From the NCBI RefSeq assembly GCF_004005995.1, contig NZ_CP034767.1, positions 3,428,501 through 3,492,500 of the forward strand: a stretch of 64,000 bases of DNA, written 5' to 3'. Numbering within the stretch: the first letter of the stretch is position 1; each line of letters begins with the position of its first letter. Made by a program: the position numbers and the translations under genes. The notes beneath the pieces were generated by a model. It ran no database searches. It saw only the letters and a list, made by a program, of their open reading frames with translations, and was not told the DNA's origin. Shown here one piece after another: positions 44,383 to 52,988 of the stretch. This DNA is from Devosia sp. 1566 (GTDB taxonomy: Bacteria; Pseudomonadota; Alphaproteobacteria; Rhizobiales; Devosiaceae).

Positions 44383-45621
44383 TTACTGACGGCCCTGGTC
44401 GATGATGGCCTGCTCAGCCTGCGCCGCCTGGTTCAGCGAGTCCTCGATGGACTGGTTTTCCAGCAGAACGCGGTTGACCATGTCGATCGTGGTCTGGCGT
44501 TGCGCCGCTTCGTCATAGAAGCGGGTAGTCTGGGCATATTCCAGACCCTTGAGGAAGGGCCCCAAAATCGGGTCGGCGAGGTTCTTCTCGGTCAAGGCAA
44601 CGTCCCGGCGAGCGGGAAGCTCACCCACTGCATCAAGCCAGATTTCCATCGCTTCAGGCGAGGAGATGTACTGAAGGAACTTCTGTGCAGCAGCGAGCTC
44701 TTCACCCTCTGCAGTTGCCCCGATCGCATTGGCGAAATAGCTCGAATAGTTGGAGCGCATGCCGTTGGCGTCGGCCGGCAGCTCCACCACTCCCCATTCG
44801 AAGGGATTGGCTTCAAAGGCGCCGAGGCGGAAGGTGCCGTCGATGGTCATCGCAGCCAACCCGGCCCGGAACGCGGCCTGGCCTTCATCCATGAAGCCGG
44901 TCTGCCCCACTTTGTGTTCCGTCTGCAGGTCCGTGTAGAACTTCAGCGCCGCAGCGCCCGCTTCGTCGTTATAAGCGACATTGCCTTCTTCGTCGTAGGG
45001 CACACCACCATTCTGGCGCACCAGAACTTCACGCCACCACTGGTGATCCTGCCCGGCCATGTCGAGCGTGATACCGGCTGAGGTCATGTTGCCTCCGCCG
45101 TCAACCTTGGTCGTCGCCTTGGCAACGGCAAGCAGTTCTTCAAGGTTCTGTGGCGGCTGAACGCCAGCCTCGTCCAGCAAAGCCTTGTTGTAGAACAGCG
45201 CCAGTGAGCGCACTGCGGTTGGCAACCCGTAATAGTCTTCGCCGCGCTTCATCGCCGAAACGATCGGGAAGAACTGCGATTCAATCTCTTCATGCGGGAA
45301 AACCGCTGGATCAAGCGGCTTGATCAAGCCACCATTCACGAACTGGTCGGTCCAGCCATAGAACAATTGCACCACGTCCGGGCCCTGGCCCGCAACCTTG
45401 GCGGCCACGACACGGGTCTGGTAGTCGGCGTAGGGGAAGGTCGTGTGCTTGACGGTGATGTCAGGATTGGCAGCCTCGAACTTCTCGATCAGCTGGTCCA
45501 TTGCCTGGACGCGGCTGTCGAACACATACTGCCAGTATTCGATTTCCACCGCTTGGGCCGAACCCATCGCCAGCAGGCTGACACCAGCCGCCAGGCCGGT
45601 CAAAGTTGTTTTGGTAAGCAT
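44383..45621 (-). CDS. Carbohydrate ABC transporter substrate-binding protein (family 1)
   Basis: 412 aa with signal peptide MLTKTTLTGLAAGVSLLAMGSAQA. The mature protein is a CUT1 binding protein: VEIEYWQYVFDSRVQAMDQLIEKFEAANPDITVK, GQGPDVVQLFYGWTDQFVNGGLIKPLD near residue 75, YYGLPTAVRSLALFYNKALLDEAG near 125 and a C-terminal helical cap. It is the first gene of the minus-strand operon and is divergent from the ROK regulator. A 20-bp ROK-type palindrome and a second inverted repeat (45702-45721) lie between them. Confidence 0.95.
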   Translation of the reverse strand: MLTKTTLTGLAAGVSLLAMGSAQAVEIEYWQYVFDSRVQAMDQLIEKFEAANPDITVKHTTFPYADYQTRVVAAKVAGQGPDVVQLFYGWTDQFVNGGLIKPLDPAVFPHEEIESQFFPIVSAMKRGEDYYGLPTAVRSLALFYNKALLDEAGVQPPQNLEELLAVAKATTKVDGGGNMTSAGITLDMAGQDHQWWREVLVRQNGGVPYDEEGNVAYNDEAGAAALKFYTDLQTEHKVGQTGFMDEGQAAFRAGLAAMTIDGTFRLGAFEANPFEWGVVELPADANGMRSNYSSYFANAIGATAEGEELAAAQKFLQYISSPEAMEIWLDAVGELPARRDVALTEKNLADPILGPFLKGLEYAQTTRFYDEAAQRQTTIDMVNRVLLENQSIEDSLNQAAQAEQAIIDQGRQ

Positions 45622-45701
45622 ATCTCAGTCCTCCAATAGGGCCGCCGCTCGTCCTCCGGCCCCTCCACCAGTGTGAGGCGGACCAGCCGCCAAGCGCCAC
45701 T

Positions 45702-45721
45702 AGCGTCAGATATGTGACGCT
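45702..45721. promoter_or_regulatory. Inverted repeat upstream of the sugar operon
   Basis: AGCGTCA and TGACGCT (7 bp) flank GATATG, 81 bases before the binding-protein ATG. TTGACA on the minus strand at 45731-45726 ends only five bases upstream of it, so the repeat overlaps the probable core promoter. It may be a second operator, separate from the ROK site. Confidence 0.4.
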
Positions 45722-45734
45722 CCCTTGTCAATAA

Positions 45735-45754
45735 AATAATCTACTTGAGTTATT
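45735..45754. promoter_or_regulatory. Candidate ROK operator 1 (AATAA-N10-TTATT)
   Basis: The palindrome AATAATCTACTTGAGTTATT lies between the sugar-binding-protein gene (minus) and the ROK gene (plus). AT-rich arms around a central stretch are typical of NagC/Mlc/XylR operators. Its 12-bp core CTACTTGAGTTA recurs exactly, on the opposite strand, upstream of the second PIG-L gene at 52971. Confidence 0.6.
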
Positions 45755-45810
45755 ACCCTTCCGTTCTAAGCTCTCGTCGGAGGAGATGGGCTTGGTGAGG
45801 GGGCGAGAAC

Positions 45811-47034
45811 GTGAACGGCCGCAGCAAGAGCGAATTGCGCCAGCGGGTGGCGATCGGGTCTAACCCGGAGCGGAACCGGGCGCACAACCGCCGTGTCGTA
45901 CTGGAGGTGATTCGCATGCACGATCACCTCGGCCGCACCGAAATCGCCCGCCGCGCTCATCTCACGCCTCAAGCCGTGGCCAACATCGTTTATGAACTGC
46001 TCGAGGAAGGCCTGCTGATCGAACTGGGCCGCCTGCGCTCGGGGCGTGGCCAACCACCCATCCAGTTTGCTGTTAATCCCGACGGGCCCCTTACGGCAGG
46101 GGTCGAAATTGCGGCCGACCACATGGTCACCGCCCTTGTCGACCTGTCGGGAGGCGTGCGGGCACAATCGATCATTTCCCTCTCCGAAGCCGGGCCCGAC
46201 ACTGTTCCTGGTCAAGTCGCTCAAGAGGTTGAGCGACTGCAAACCTCGCTCCGTGCCGACCAGAACAAGCTGCTGGGCATCGGTGTCGTTATGCCCGGCC
46301 CATTTGAAGTGGAGGGGATGAGCTCGGTTGGCCCGGCGACCCTGCCTGGCTGGACAGGTGTTGATCCGGCCGCGCTCTTCTCCAGGGCAACCGGGCAACA
46401 TGTCGTGGTGGAAAACGATGCCACCGCGGCAGTGGTCGCCGAGCGGCTTTACGGTGCTGGACGCCAGCTCGGCAGCTTCTGCTTTTTGTATTTCGGGGTC
46501 GGTCTCGGACTTGGGGTGATCCAGGATGGCCGTCCGCTGCGCGGTGCTTTCGGTAACGCCGGTGAAATTGGTCATCTCAGCCTTGTCCCGCGCAAAGGAA
46601 CCGCCCGCTATGGCCCCGCTGGCGCATTGGAACGCTTTGTGTCGGTCTTTGCCCTACGCGAACGCTTGGCGATGGCGGGAATATATGTCGCCACCGTCCA
46701 AGACATCCAAAAGCTCCACGATGATCAAAACCAGACCCTTGTGGAGTGGATCGACATGGCCGCTGACTACCTCGCACCCACAGTTGCCATGCTCGAAAAC
46801 ATCTTTGACCCAGAAACGGTTATCTTCGGCGGCGGCCTTCCGGACTCAGTGCTCGAAGCTGTTATCGCCGCCCTGGATCCACTTCCTGTCTCGGTTGCGA
46901 CGCGCCACCAGCGGCCGCTGCCCCGCGTCATGCGGGGACAAACCGGTCAGCTCACCGCCGCGCTTGGCGCAGCCGCCCTGCCGCTGCTCGACACGGTTTC
47001 TCCCCATCTGAGCATCGCCGACCCCACCGGCTGA
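45811..47034 (+). CDS. ROK-family transcriptional regulator
   Basis: 407 aa from GTG (GAGG upstream). A winged helix-turn-helix (VLEVIRMHDHLGRTEIARRAHLTPQAVANIVYELLEEGLL, about residues 31-70) precedes a ROK sugar-binding domain with PAGVEIAADHMVTALVDLSG-type start, VVENDATAAVVAERLYGAG near 200 and GEIGHLSLVPR near 250. The cysteines of the usual ROK zinc site (CxCGxxGC) are missing; the segment reads GTARYGPAGALE. It probably represses the divergent sugar operon and its own PIG-L/EamA operon until an aminosugar-type inducer binds. Confidence 0.9.
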   Translation: MNGRSKSELRQRVAIGSNPERNRAHNRRVVLEVIRMHDHLGRTEIARRAHLTPQAVANIVYELLEEGLLIELGRLRSGRGQPPIQFAVNPDGPLTAGVEIAADHMVTALVDLSGGVRAQSIISLSEAGPDTVPGQVAQEVERLQTSLRADQNKLLGIGVVMPGPFEVEGMSSVGPATLPGWTGVDPAALFSRATGQHVVVENDATAAVVAERLYGAGRQLGSFCFLYFGVGLGLGVIQDGRPLRGAFGNAGEIGHLSLVPRKGTARYGPAGALERFVSVFALRERLAMAGIYVATVQDIQKLHDDQNQTLVEWIDMAADYLAPTVAMLENIFDPETVIFGGGLPDSVLEAVIAALDPLPVSVATRHQRPLPRVMRGQTGQLTAALGAAALPLLDTVSPHLSIADPTG

Positions 47035-47057
47035 CTCTTAAACTCTGGACCACTTTC

Positions 47058-49394
47058 ATGCTCGATGATCGCCAGCGCTTGCACCGTCGTGCCGCATCGC
47101 CCCGTCTCGTGCGCCTGTATCGCGCGCTTTCTCGCTTGCGTTCAACGGTAACAGTGATGAATACCGGAGCCCATCCAGACGACGAGCACAATGGCATGCT
47201 GGCCTTGCTGCGGCACCAATATGGCATGCGCATCGTCGTCGCCTGTTCCACCCGCGGCGAAGGGGGGCAGAACACGCTTGGACCGGAGCGATCGGGTGCG
47301 CTGGGCGTTCTGCGCTCGCGTGAAATGGAAGAAGCCGCCCGCGTCATCGATGCGGATGTCGCCTGGTTCGGCCATGGCCCGGATGATGCGGTTCATGACT
47401 TCGGTTTCTCCAAGTCTGGTCCGGACACGCTGGCTCGCTGGGGCGAAGACTTGATCATTGAGCGCCTGGTGCGCGCCTACCGGCAATATCGCCCTGATAT
47501 CGTCATCCCCACCTTCCTCGATGTCGGAGGGCAGCACGGCCATCATCGGGCGATGACCCAGGCGGCCGAAAGAGCGCTGGCTCTTGCGGCTAACCCCACC
47601 TATCGCACGGACGAGCTTGCCCCCTGGCAGGTGGCCAAGTTCTACCTGCCGGCCTGGTCGGGCGGTGGCGGCACCTATGACGACGAAGTGCCCCCGCCTC
47701 CAGCGACGACCTGGATCGAGGCACCGGGCGTGGATGAAGCCACCGGCATGAGTTTTGACCGGCTGGGGGAGGCATCACGTGCCTTTCACGCCAGCCAGAA
47801 CATGGGCCACTGGCAGCACCCCGCCCAGACGCAATGGGGGCTGCATCGCGTTGGCGGCACCGCAGAGGACAGCATTCTTTCGGGCCTGCCTTCCCGTCTC
47901 GCCGATCTCGGTCCCTCGTCTCAGCTTGCCCAAGCGGATGCTGCTATCGAGGAGGCGCTGGCGCAATTTCCCGACGGCACCGCCGTCGTCGCAGCACTAG
48001 CGCAGGCGCGGCAGGCTCTCGGTGGTGCCAACGCCCATGTTGCGCCAGAACACACCCAGCGGCTGCAACGCAAGCTGCGCGAGGTGGACACGGCCATGGC
48101 GCTGGCTGCGGGCTTAGAGATTTCTGCCGCGCTTGCATCGGACAGCGTAACGCCTGGTGGCTGCGTCGGTCTCATTATTGAGGCCGAGCCCGGCACTGCC
48201 GAAGCGATCGCGATAACGCCGGTCGCGTCCTCCGCCTTCGAACCCTCTGAAAGCCTGCATCTGTCGGACGACAAAGCAGTGCTGACGTTACGGGCACGAC
48301 AAGGTGCCGATATAACCAACGCCTTCCTGCCGCAGTGGGAGAGCCTGGGTGGCAACGGCAGAATTTGGCTCAAGGTCCAGGCAAAGGTCGGGGGAGAGGA
48401 GATCACCTTTGCCGTCGACACTGAAGAGCCCGTGCAGATCGCCCCAACGCATAGCCTTGCCATTGTGCCCGACGCATTGATCCTGCCCCAAGGCGACCAG
48501 GCTCCCCGCACGATCAATGCAAAAGCGGAAAAAAAAGCGGAGATCACGATCGCGCCGGTGCCGGGCCTGACCGTCGCCACCCACCGGAACAGTTTGACTG
48601 TCACTCCTGCAGTAGACCTTCCGCGCGGCCGTTATACCCTGCCCGTCCTGGTCGATGGTCTCCAGGCCCACAGCGTTGCCGCATTCGCCTATCCGCATAT
48701 TGGCCGCGCCCGCTTCGTGCGGCCGCTCAACCTTGACGTCCTGGCGCTCGATCTGGCGCTGCCAAGCACCCGCGTGGGCTATATCGGCGGTGGCGCTGAC
48801 CGGGTCGGCCTCTGGCTTGAGCGCATGGGTGCACAGGTCACCGATCTGGATGCCGATGCCCTCGCCGGCGATCTCTCGGGCCTTGATACGATCGTGGTCG
48901 GCATCTTTGCCTTTGGAACCCGCCCGGATCTTGCGGCCGCAACGAATAAGCTGCACGACTGGGTAAAGAGTGGCGGGCACCTTGTCACCCTCTACCACCG
49001 GCCCAGCGATGGCTGGAACCCGCAAGCCACGCCACCCCTGCCTCTCACCATCGGCAGCCCGTCGCTGCGCTGGCGGGTCACCAACCCTGCGGCGGAAGTC
49101 ACCTTGCTGGCGCCAAACCACCCGCTCTTTAGTGGACCCAACCAGATCACCACCGCCGACTTCGCGGGGTGGGACAAGGAGCGAGGGCTTTATTTCGCTT
49201 CAAGCTGGGACGAGGCCTACCAGCCGCTGCTGGCCATGAGCGATGCAGGGGAAGCGCCGCTCACCGGCTCCCTGCTTTCCGCCTCGATCGGTGCGGGGCG
49301 TCATACCCATACCAGCCTTGTGCTCCATCATCAGCTTGATCGTCTGGTGCCCGGCGCCTTTCGGGTGATGGCGAACCTGCTCCAAGCGGCCTGA
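47058..49394 (+). CDS. PIG-L family N-acetyl deacetylase 1, cytoplasmic, with long C-terminal region
   Basis: 778 aa. The PIG-L/LmbE domain covers about residues 25-250, with the zinc motif AHPDDE (His39, Asp41, Asp42), TRGEGGQN near 72 and GGQHGHHRA near 157-165. Such enzymes remove N-acetyl groups from GlcNAc-containing molecules. No signal peptide is visible, so it acts in the cytoplasm. The C-terminal 220 residues (YIGGGADRVGLWLERMG, GGHLVTLYHRPSDGWNP, WDKERGLYF) look like a class-I-glutaminase-type fold without its cysteine. It follows the ROK gene by 23 bases and precedes an EamA gene by one. Confidence 0.88.
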   Translation: MLDDRQRLHRRAASPRLVRLYRALSRLRSTVTVMNTGAHPDDEHNGMLALLRHQYGMRIVVACSTRGEGGQNTLGPERSGALGVLRSREMEEAARVIDADVAWFGHGPDDAVHDFGFSKSGPDTLARWGEDLIIERLVRAYRQYRPDIVIPTFLDVGGQHGHHRAMTQAAERALALAANPTYRTDELAPWQVAKFYLPAWSGGGGTYDDEVPPPPATTWIEAPGVDEATGMSFDRLGEASRAFHASQNMGHWQHPAQTQWGLHRVGGTAEDSILSGLPSRLADLGPSSQLAQADAAIEEALAQFPDGTAVVAALAQARQALGGANAHVAPEHTQRLQRKLREVDTAMALAAGLEISAALASDSVTPGGCVGLIIEAEPGTAEAIAITPVASSAFEPSESLHLSDDKAVLTLRARQGADITNAFLPQWESLGGNGRIWLKVQAKVGGEEITFAVDTEEPVQIAPTHSLAIVPDALILPQGDQAPRTINAKAEKKAEITIAPVPGLTVATHRNSLTVTPAVDLPRGRYTLPVLVDGLQAHSVAAFAYPHIGRARFVRPLNLDVLALDLALPSTRVGYIGGGADRVGLWLERMGAQVTDLDADALAGDLSGLDTIVVGIFAFGTRPDLAAATNKLHDWVKSGGHLVTLYHRPSDGWNPQATPPLPLTIGSPSLRWRVTNPAAEVTLLAPNHPLFSGPNQITTADFAGWDKERGLYFASSWDEAYQPLLAMSDAGEAPLTGSLLSASIGAGRHTHTSLVLHHQLDRLVPGAFRVMANLLQAA

Positions 49395-49395
49395 G

Positions 49396-50265
49396 ATGGA
49401 GTCAACAAGGCCCTCAGGGGCGGGCATCGCCTGGCTCATGAGTGACATGCTGCTGGTCACTATGATGACAGTGCTGGTCAAGCTCGGCGGCGCCACCTAT
49501 CCAGCCGTTCAGATGGTGTTCATCCGCTCGTTAATCGGCCTGGTTGGCGTTCTTCCACTCGCCTGGCGGCACCGCCAGGCCCTCAGCCAAACTCGCCAAT
49601 GGGGGCGGCACAGCTTTCGCGTGCTCTGCAACACCCTGGCGCTGAATGCCAATTTTGCTGCCCTTACCGCCCTTCCTCTCGCCCTCGTCAATGCCATCGG
49701 CTTCATGCGCCCGCTCGTGGTCCTGGCCTTGGCCACCTGGCTGTTGGGGGAGCGCTCCGGACCTTGGCGCTGGGTTGGCGCCGTGATTGGATTTGCGGGC
49801 GTCCTCGTCATGGTGGGCCCTAGCGAGATGCACTGGAACCTTGGTTTGATCGCCGCCCTTGCCACCGTGCTCTTTGGCTCGCTTGCTACGGTGCAGACCC
49901 GCGCGCTGGCTGCCGAGAACACCACGGTACTTATGGTCTTCTATACGGTTGGTCTTTCGGTGTTCACGGCACTTCCGGCCCTTATAGCCTGGCAGCCGGT
50001 CGCCATGGCCGACTGGCCCTTGCTACTTGGGATCGGCGTGCTCGCCCAGATCGGGCAGTACTGCTATTTGCGCGCTTATCAAAGCACGCCAGCCAATCTC
50101 CTGGCGCCATTCGGCTACCTGTCGATTGTGCTGGCGAGCCTTGCCGGTTTTCTGGCCTTTAACGAAGTTCCGGCCTGGACCACCATCGCCGGCATCGCCA
50201 TCATTTTGGGCGCCCTGCTGCTTACGTCGCGCCTGGACCGTCCCAGGCCATCGCGCGTGCCCTAG
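49396..50265 (+). CDS. EamA/DMT-family membrane transporter
   Basis: 289 aa with ten hydrophobic segments arranged as two EamA repeats (about residues 10-140 and 150-285). LVKLGGATYPAVQMVFIRSLIGL in the first repeat and ATPANLLAPFGYLSIVLASLAGFLAFNEVP-like sequence in the second are typical of drug/metabolite transporters such as RhaT- and YdcZ-like exporters. It begins one base after the PIG-L stop, so it is in the ROK operon. It could export a catabolic by-product or take up a product; direction cannot be read. Confidence 0.9.
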   Translation: MESTRPSGAGIAWLMSDMLLVTMMTVLVKLGGATYPAVQMVFIRSLIGLVGVLPLAWRHRQALSQTRQWGRHSFRVLCNTLALNANFAALTALPLALVNAIGFMRPLVVLALATWLLGERSGPWRWVGAVIGFAGVLVMVGPSEMHWNLGLIAALATVLFGSLATVQTRALAAENTTVLMVFYTVGLSVFTALPALIAWQPVAMADWPLLLGIGVLAQIGQYCYLRAYQSTPANLLAPFGYLSIVLASLAGFLAFNEVPAWTTIAGIAIILGALLLTSRLDRPRPSRVP

Positions 50266-50290
50266 GCTTCCTGTACTTCATATGCAAACA

Positions 50291-50314
50291 CCCCCGGCCC
50301 TGAAGGACCGGGGG
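50291..50314. terminator. GC-rich hairpin between convergent EamA and PIG-L genes
   Basis: CCCCCGG and CCGGGGG pair around a ten-base loop 25 bases after the EamA stop. A second palindromic stretch (GCCGCAACTGCGGC) follows. There is no T-run, so termination would be weak or factor-dependent. Confidence 0.45.
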
Positions 50315-50378
50315 CTGCCGCCGCAACTGCGGCCGCGAGACGGCTCGCTCGTGGGAGGCCGAGCGGACCGAATAGGAT

Positions 50379-52892
50379 CTAGCTAGCGCGCTTGGCTGGC
50401 TGAATCAGATTGGCCATCAGGCGGAAGGCCCCAGGAGTTAGCTTGTCCATTTGGTGGTGCAGGATGAGACTGGTATGGGTGTGCCGCCCCTCCCCGATCT
50501 CAGCGGTTAGCAGCGAGCCGGTCAGCGGCTCCTCGCCGGGATCGTTCATTGCCAGGAGCGGGCGATAGGCTTCGTCCCACTCCGACGCGAAATACAGCCC
50601 CCGTTCCTTGTCCCAATTGGCCCAATCGGCTTCCCCGATCTTGTTGGGATAGTTGAGCAAGGGATGATCGGGCTCGAGCACCTCAACGGCAGCTTCGGCG
50701 TCGGTGACCCGGTAGCGGATCGAGGGTGATCCGATCTGGAGGTAAGCCACTGGCACCATTTCTGGATCCCAGCCATCGGACGGCCGGTGATAAAGCGTCA
50801 CCAGGTGCCCGCCATTGCGCACCCATTCATGAATCCCCGCGAGCGCTGCCACCAGATCGTCGCGGCGCCCGAAGGAGAAGATGCCGACCACCAGGGTATC
50901 GAGATCGCGATAGGCCCCTGCTTCCATATCGGCAGCCGTCAGCTCTTTCAGATCAACCCCCATCCGGGACAGCCAGGTGCCGACATTGTCATTACCCCCA
51001 CCGATATAGCCGATGCGGCCTTCCGGTAGCGCCGCACCTACCGCTTGCACAGGGATCGCTATTTCCGTCGGCACCACCGACCGCCCGATATGGGGATAGC
51101 TGAAGACGTTGATGGCATAGGCAGGCTTGTCGAGCAGTTTGGGTGCGATGATGATGCGCTCTGTGCCCAGTTCTGCGGGGGGAACCAGCTCGAAAGTGCC
51201 AGCCTCGGTGCCAGTTTTTCCCTTTGCTGTTGCGGCCCAGCCTTCGGGCAGATCGAAGTCCAGATCGGCGGTGGTCGCGCCCGAAACCACCGCAGTCATC
51301 TCAACCGGGGAAATCTGGGCTTCGGTGTTGAACAGCACGGCATCGGGCTTGAGTTCGAGCGACGCCTCGGGCAGCACGCGCAAGGCGTCCTCCAGATCGA
51401 TGTCGAGCACTGCCTTATAGCCCGAGATCTCGGCCGTCAGCTGCACAAAGGCATCACCATTGCCACCAAGCGGATCGAACTGTTCGGTCAGTGGATTAGT
51501 CAAGGCCGCGTCAGGCGCGATGTTGACGCCTACGCCTTCCACGTCATTTTCCCCCGCGCCGATACCATCGCGCGACTTGACCGTGATCGATGTGACCGCC
51601 ACCTGACCGGGTGCATCGACAACGGTCTTGACGATGATTTCTTCACCGGGACGAAGATCGGCACCATCGGTATAGGCCCGGATCTGCATGCCGGCGGCAG
51701 TGGCCAGCGCCAGATCGGTTTCCCGGATTTTGCGCTCAAGGCGATGGGCGACCTGGTCCTGCAATTCCGGCGGAACTGCGCTTTGCGCTTCCTTGAGGGC
51801 CTTGCCGATTTCCACCAGCTTGGCGGTGACAACGACCGGGTCGCCGTAATCATCCACCGCTTCTTCGATCAGCCCCTGGGCATTGCGCAAGGCCTCGGCG
51901 GCTCCAGTGGGCATTCCATCGAGCTCGGCGATGTGTCCAACAGTGGCGATAAGACCCTCGCGGATATCCGCTTCTTCCTTGCCCGCTTCGGTGACCGAGG
52001 CCCAGCTGAGGTTGAGCGGCCATTCGGTCTGCGGGTCTGGGCGCCAGCGGCCCATCCCTTGCGTCAAATGGCAGGAGCGCGACCATTCGCCCATTTGCGG
52101 GAAGGTGGCCCCAGAGATCGGGTCTCGTTCAGGCGCCTTGATCACCAGCGTCGTTGGCGGCGGCGGGGTTTCGTCGTCATAAACGCCCCCGCCCCCACCC
52201 CAGGCGGGTTGATAGATCTTGGGCACGGTCCAGGGCTTTAGGCCGGCCGCGATCTGTTCGGGGAATTCCGCCTCATTGCCGGAAAGATCGGCCACGATAA
52301 AGGTCGCGACATTGGCAGCGCGATGGTGACCATGCTGTCCGCCAACATCCAGGAAGCAATTCATGATCACATCGGGCTTGTATTGGCGTACGGCCCAAGT
52401 CATCCGCTCGATCACGCGATCACGACCCCAGCGGTCGATTGTTGCATTGGGATCCTTGGAGAACCCGAAATCGTGCATGTGGTCGTGGTGCCCCTGGCTA
52501 CCGAAGGCCAGCGAGGCGTCCAGCGCCCGCGACGCCTCCGTCATTTCGCGCGTCCGCAACACGCCCAGCACGGATCCGAGTTCCGGACCAATGGCGTTCT
52601 GGCCGCCCTCGCCGCGCGTGATGCAGTAAAGCACCGGGCGAATGCCGTAGACATGCCGAAGTGCCGCCAGCATGCCGCTGGGCTCATCGTCGGGATGCGC
52701 CCCCGTGGTCATCAGTGTCACGGTCGAGGTTAGCCGTTCGAGCTGGCGATAAAGTTTGACGAGGGCCGGCTCGCCTTTTTGCGCTGCGATCAGGTCGAGA
52801 TCTGATGCCGGGGCCGCCCAAGCTGGAATTTGCGTAGTCGCCAGCAAGGGGGGAACGGACGCGATAAAGGTTCTGCGGGTGAGTCGGGTCAT
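50379..52892 (-). CDS. PIG-L family N-acetyl deacetylase 2, Tat-exported, with long C-terminal region
   Basis: 837 aa and a full-length paralogue of the 778-aa protein at 47058. It differs by a twin-arginine signal (MTRLTRRTFIASVPPLLATTQIPAWA, cleavage near residue 27), so it should be a folded periplasmic metalloenzyme. The zinc motif AHPDDE is at residues 65-70 (His66, Asp68, Asp69), with TRGEGGQN near 98 and GGQHGHHRA near 184-192. The C-terminal domain shares YIGGGNDNVGTWLSRMG, LVTLYHRPSDGWDP and WDKERGLYF. The ROK-type operator at 52971 is about 80 bases upstream, predicting co-regulation with the sugar operon. Confidence 0.9.
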   Translation of the reverse strand: MTRLTRRTFIASVPPLLATTQIPAWAAPASDLDLIAAQKGEPALVKLYRQLERLTSTVTLMTTGAHPDDEPSGMLAALRHVYGIRPVLYCITRGEGGQNAIGPELGSVLGVLRTREMTEASRALDASLAFGSQGHHDHMHDFGFSKDPNATIDRWGRDRVIERMTWAVRQYKPDVIMNCFLDVGGQHGHHRAANVATFIVADLSGNEAEFPEQIAAGLKPWTVPKIYQPAWGGGGGVYDDETPPPPTTLVIKAPERDPISGATFPQMGEWSRSCHLTQGMGRWRPDPQTEWPLNLSWASVTEAGKEEADIREGLIATVGHIAELDGMPTGAAEALRNAQGLIEEAVDDYGDPVVVTAKLVEIGKALKEAQSAVPPELQDQVAHRLERKIRETDLALATAAGMQIRAYTDGADLRPGEEIIVKTVVDAPGQVAVTSITVKSRDGIGAGENDVEGVGVNIAPDAALTNPLTEQFDPLGGNGDAFVQLTAEISGYKAVLDIDLEDALRVLPEASLELKPDAVLFNTEAQISPVEMTAVVSGATTADLDFDLPEGWAATAKGKTGTEAGTFELVPPAELGTERIIIAPKLLDKPAYAINVFSYPHIGRSVVPTEIAIPVQAVGAALPEGRIGYIGGGNDNVGTWLSRMGVDLKELTAADMEAGAYRDLDTLVVGIFSFGRRDDLVAALAGIHEWVRNGGHLVTLYHRPSDGWDPEMVPVAYLQIGSPSIRYRVTDAEAAVEVLEPDHPLLNYPNKIGEADWANWDKERGLYFASEWDEAYRPLLAMNDPGEEPLTGSLLTAEIGEGRHTHTSLILHHQMDKLTPGAFRLMANLIQPAKRAS

Positions 52893-52970
52893 GGAACAGC
52901 CTCTCCTTAGCTGTCACGCCTGCCTCCTGCAGGCTGGTGACGGTAAGGGAAGACTGCGGCGCACTTTAAG

Positions 52971-52988
52971 TTAACTCAAGTAGGTTAA
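52971..52988. promoter_or_regulatory. Candidate ROK operator 2 (TTAAC...GGTTAA)
   Basis: TTAACTCAAGTAGGTTAA is an imperfect palindrome 79 bases before the exported PIG-L gene. Read on the minus strand it contains CTACTTGAGTTA, identical to the core of the palindrome at 45735-45754. An exact 12-base match at two promoter regions 7 kb apart supports a shared regulator, most likely the ROK protein. Confidence 0.6.
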
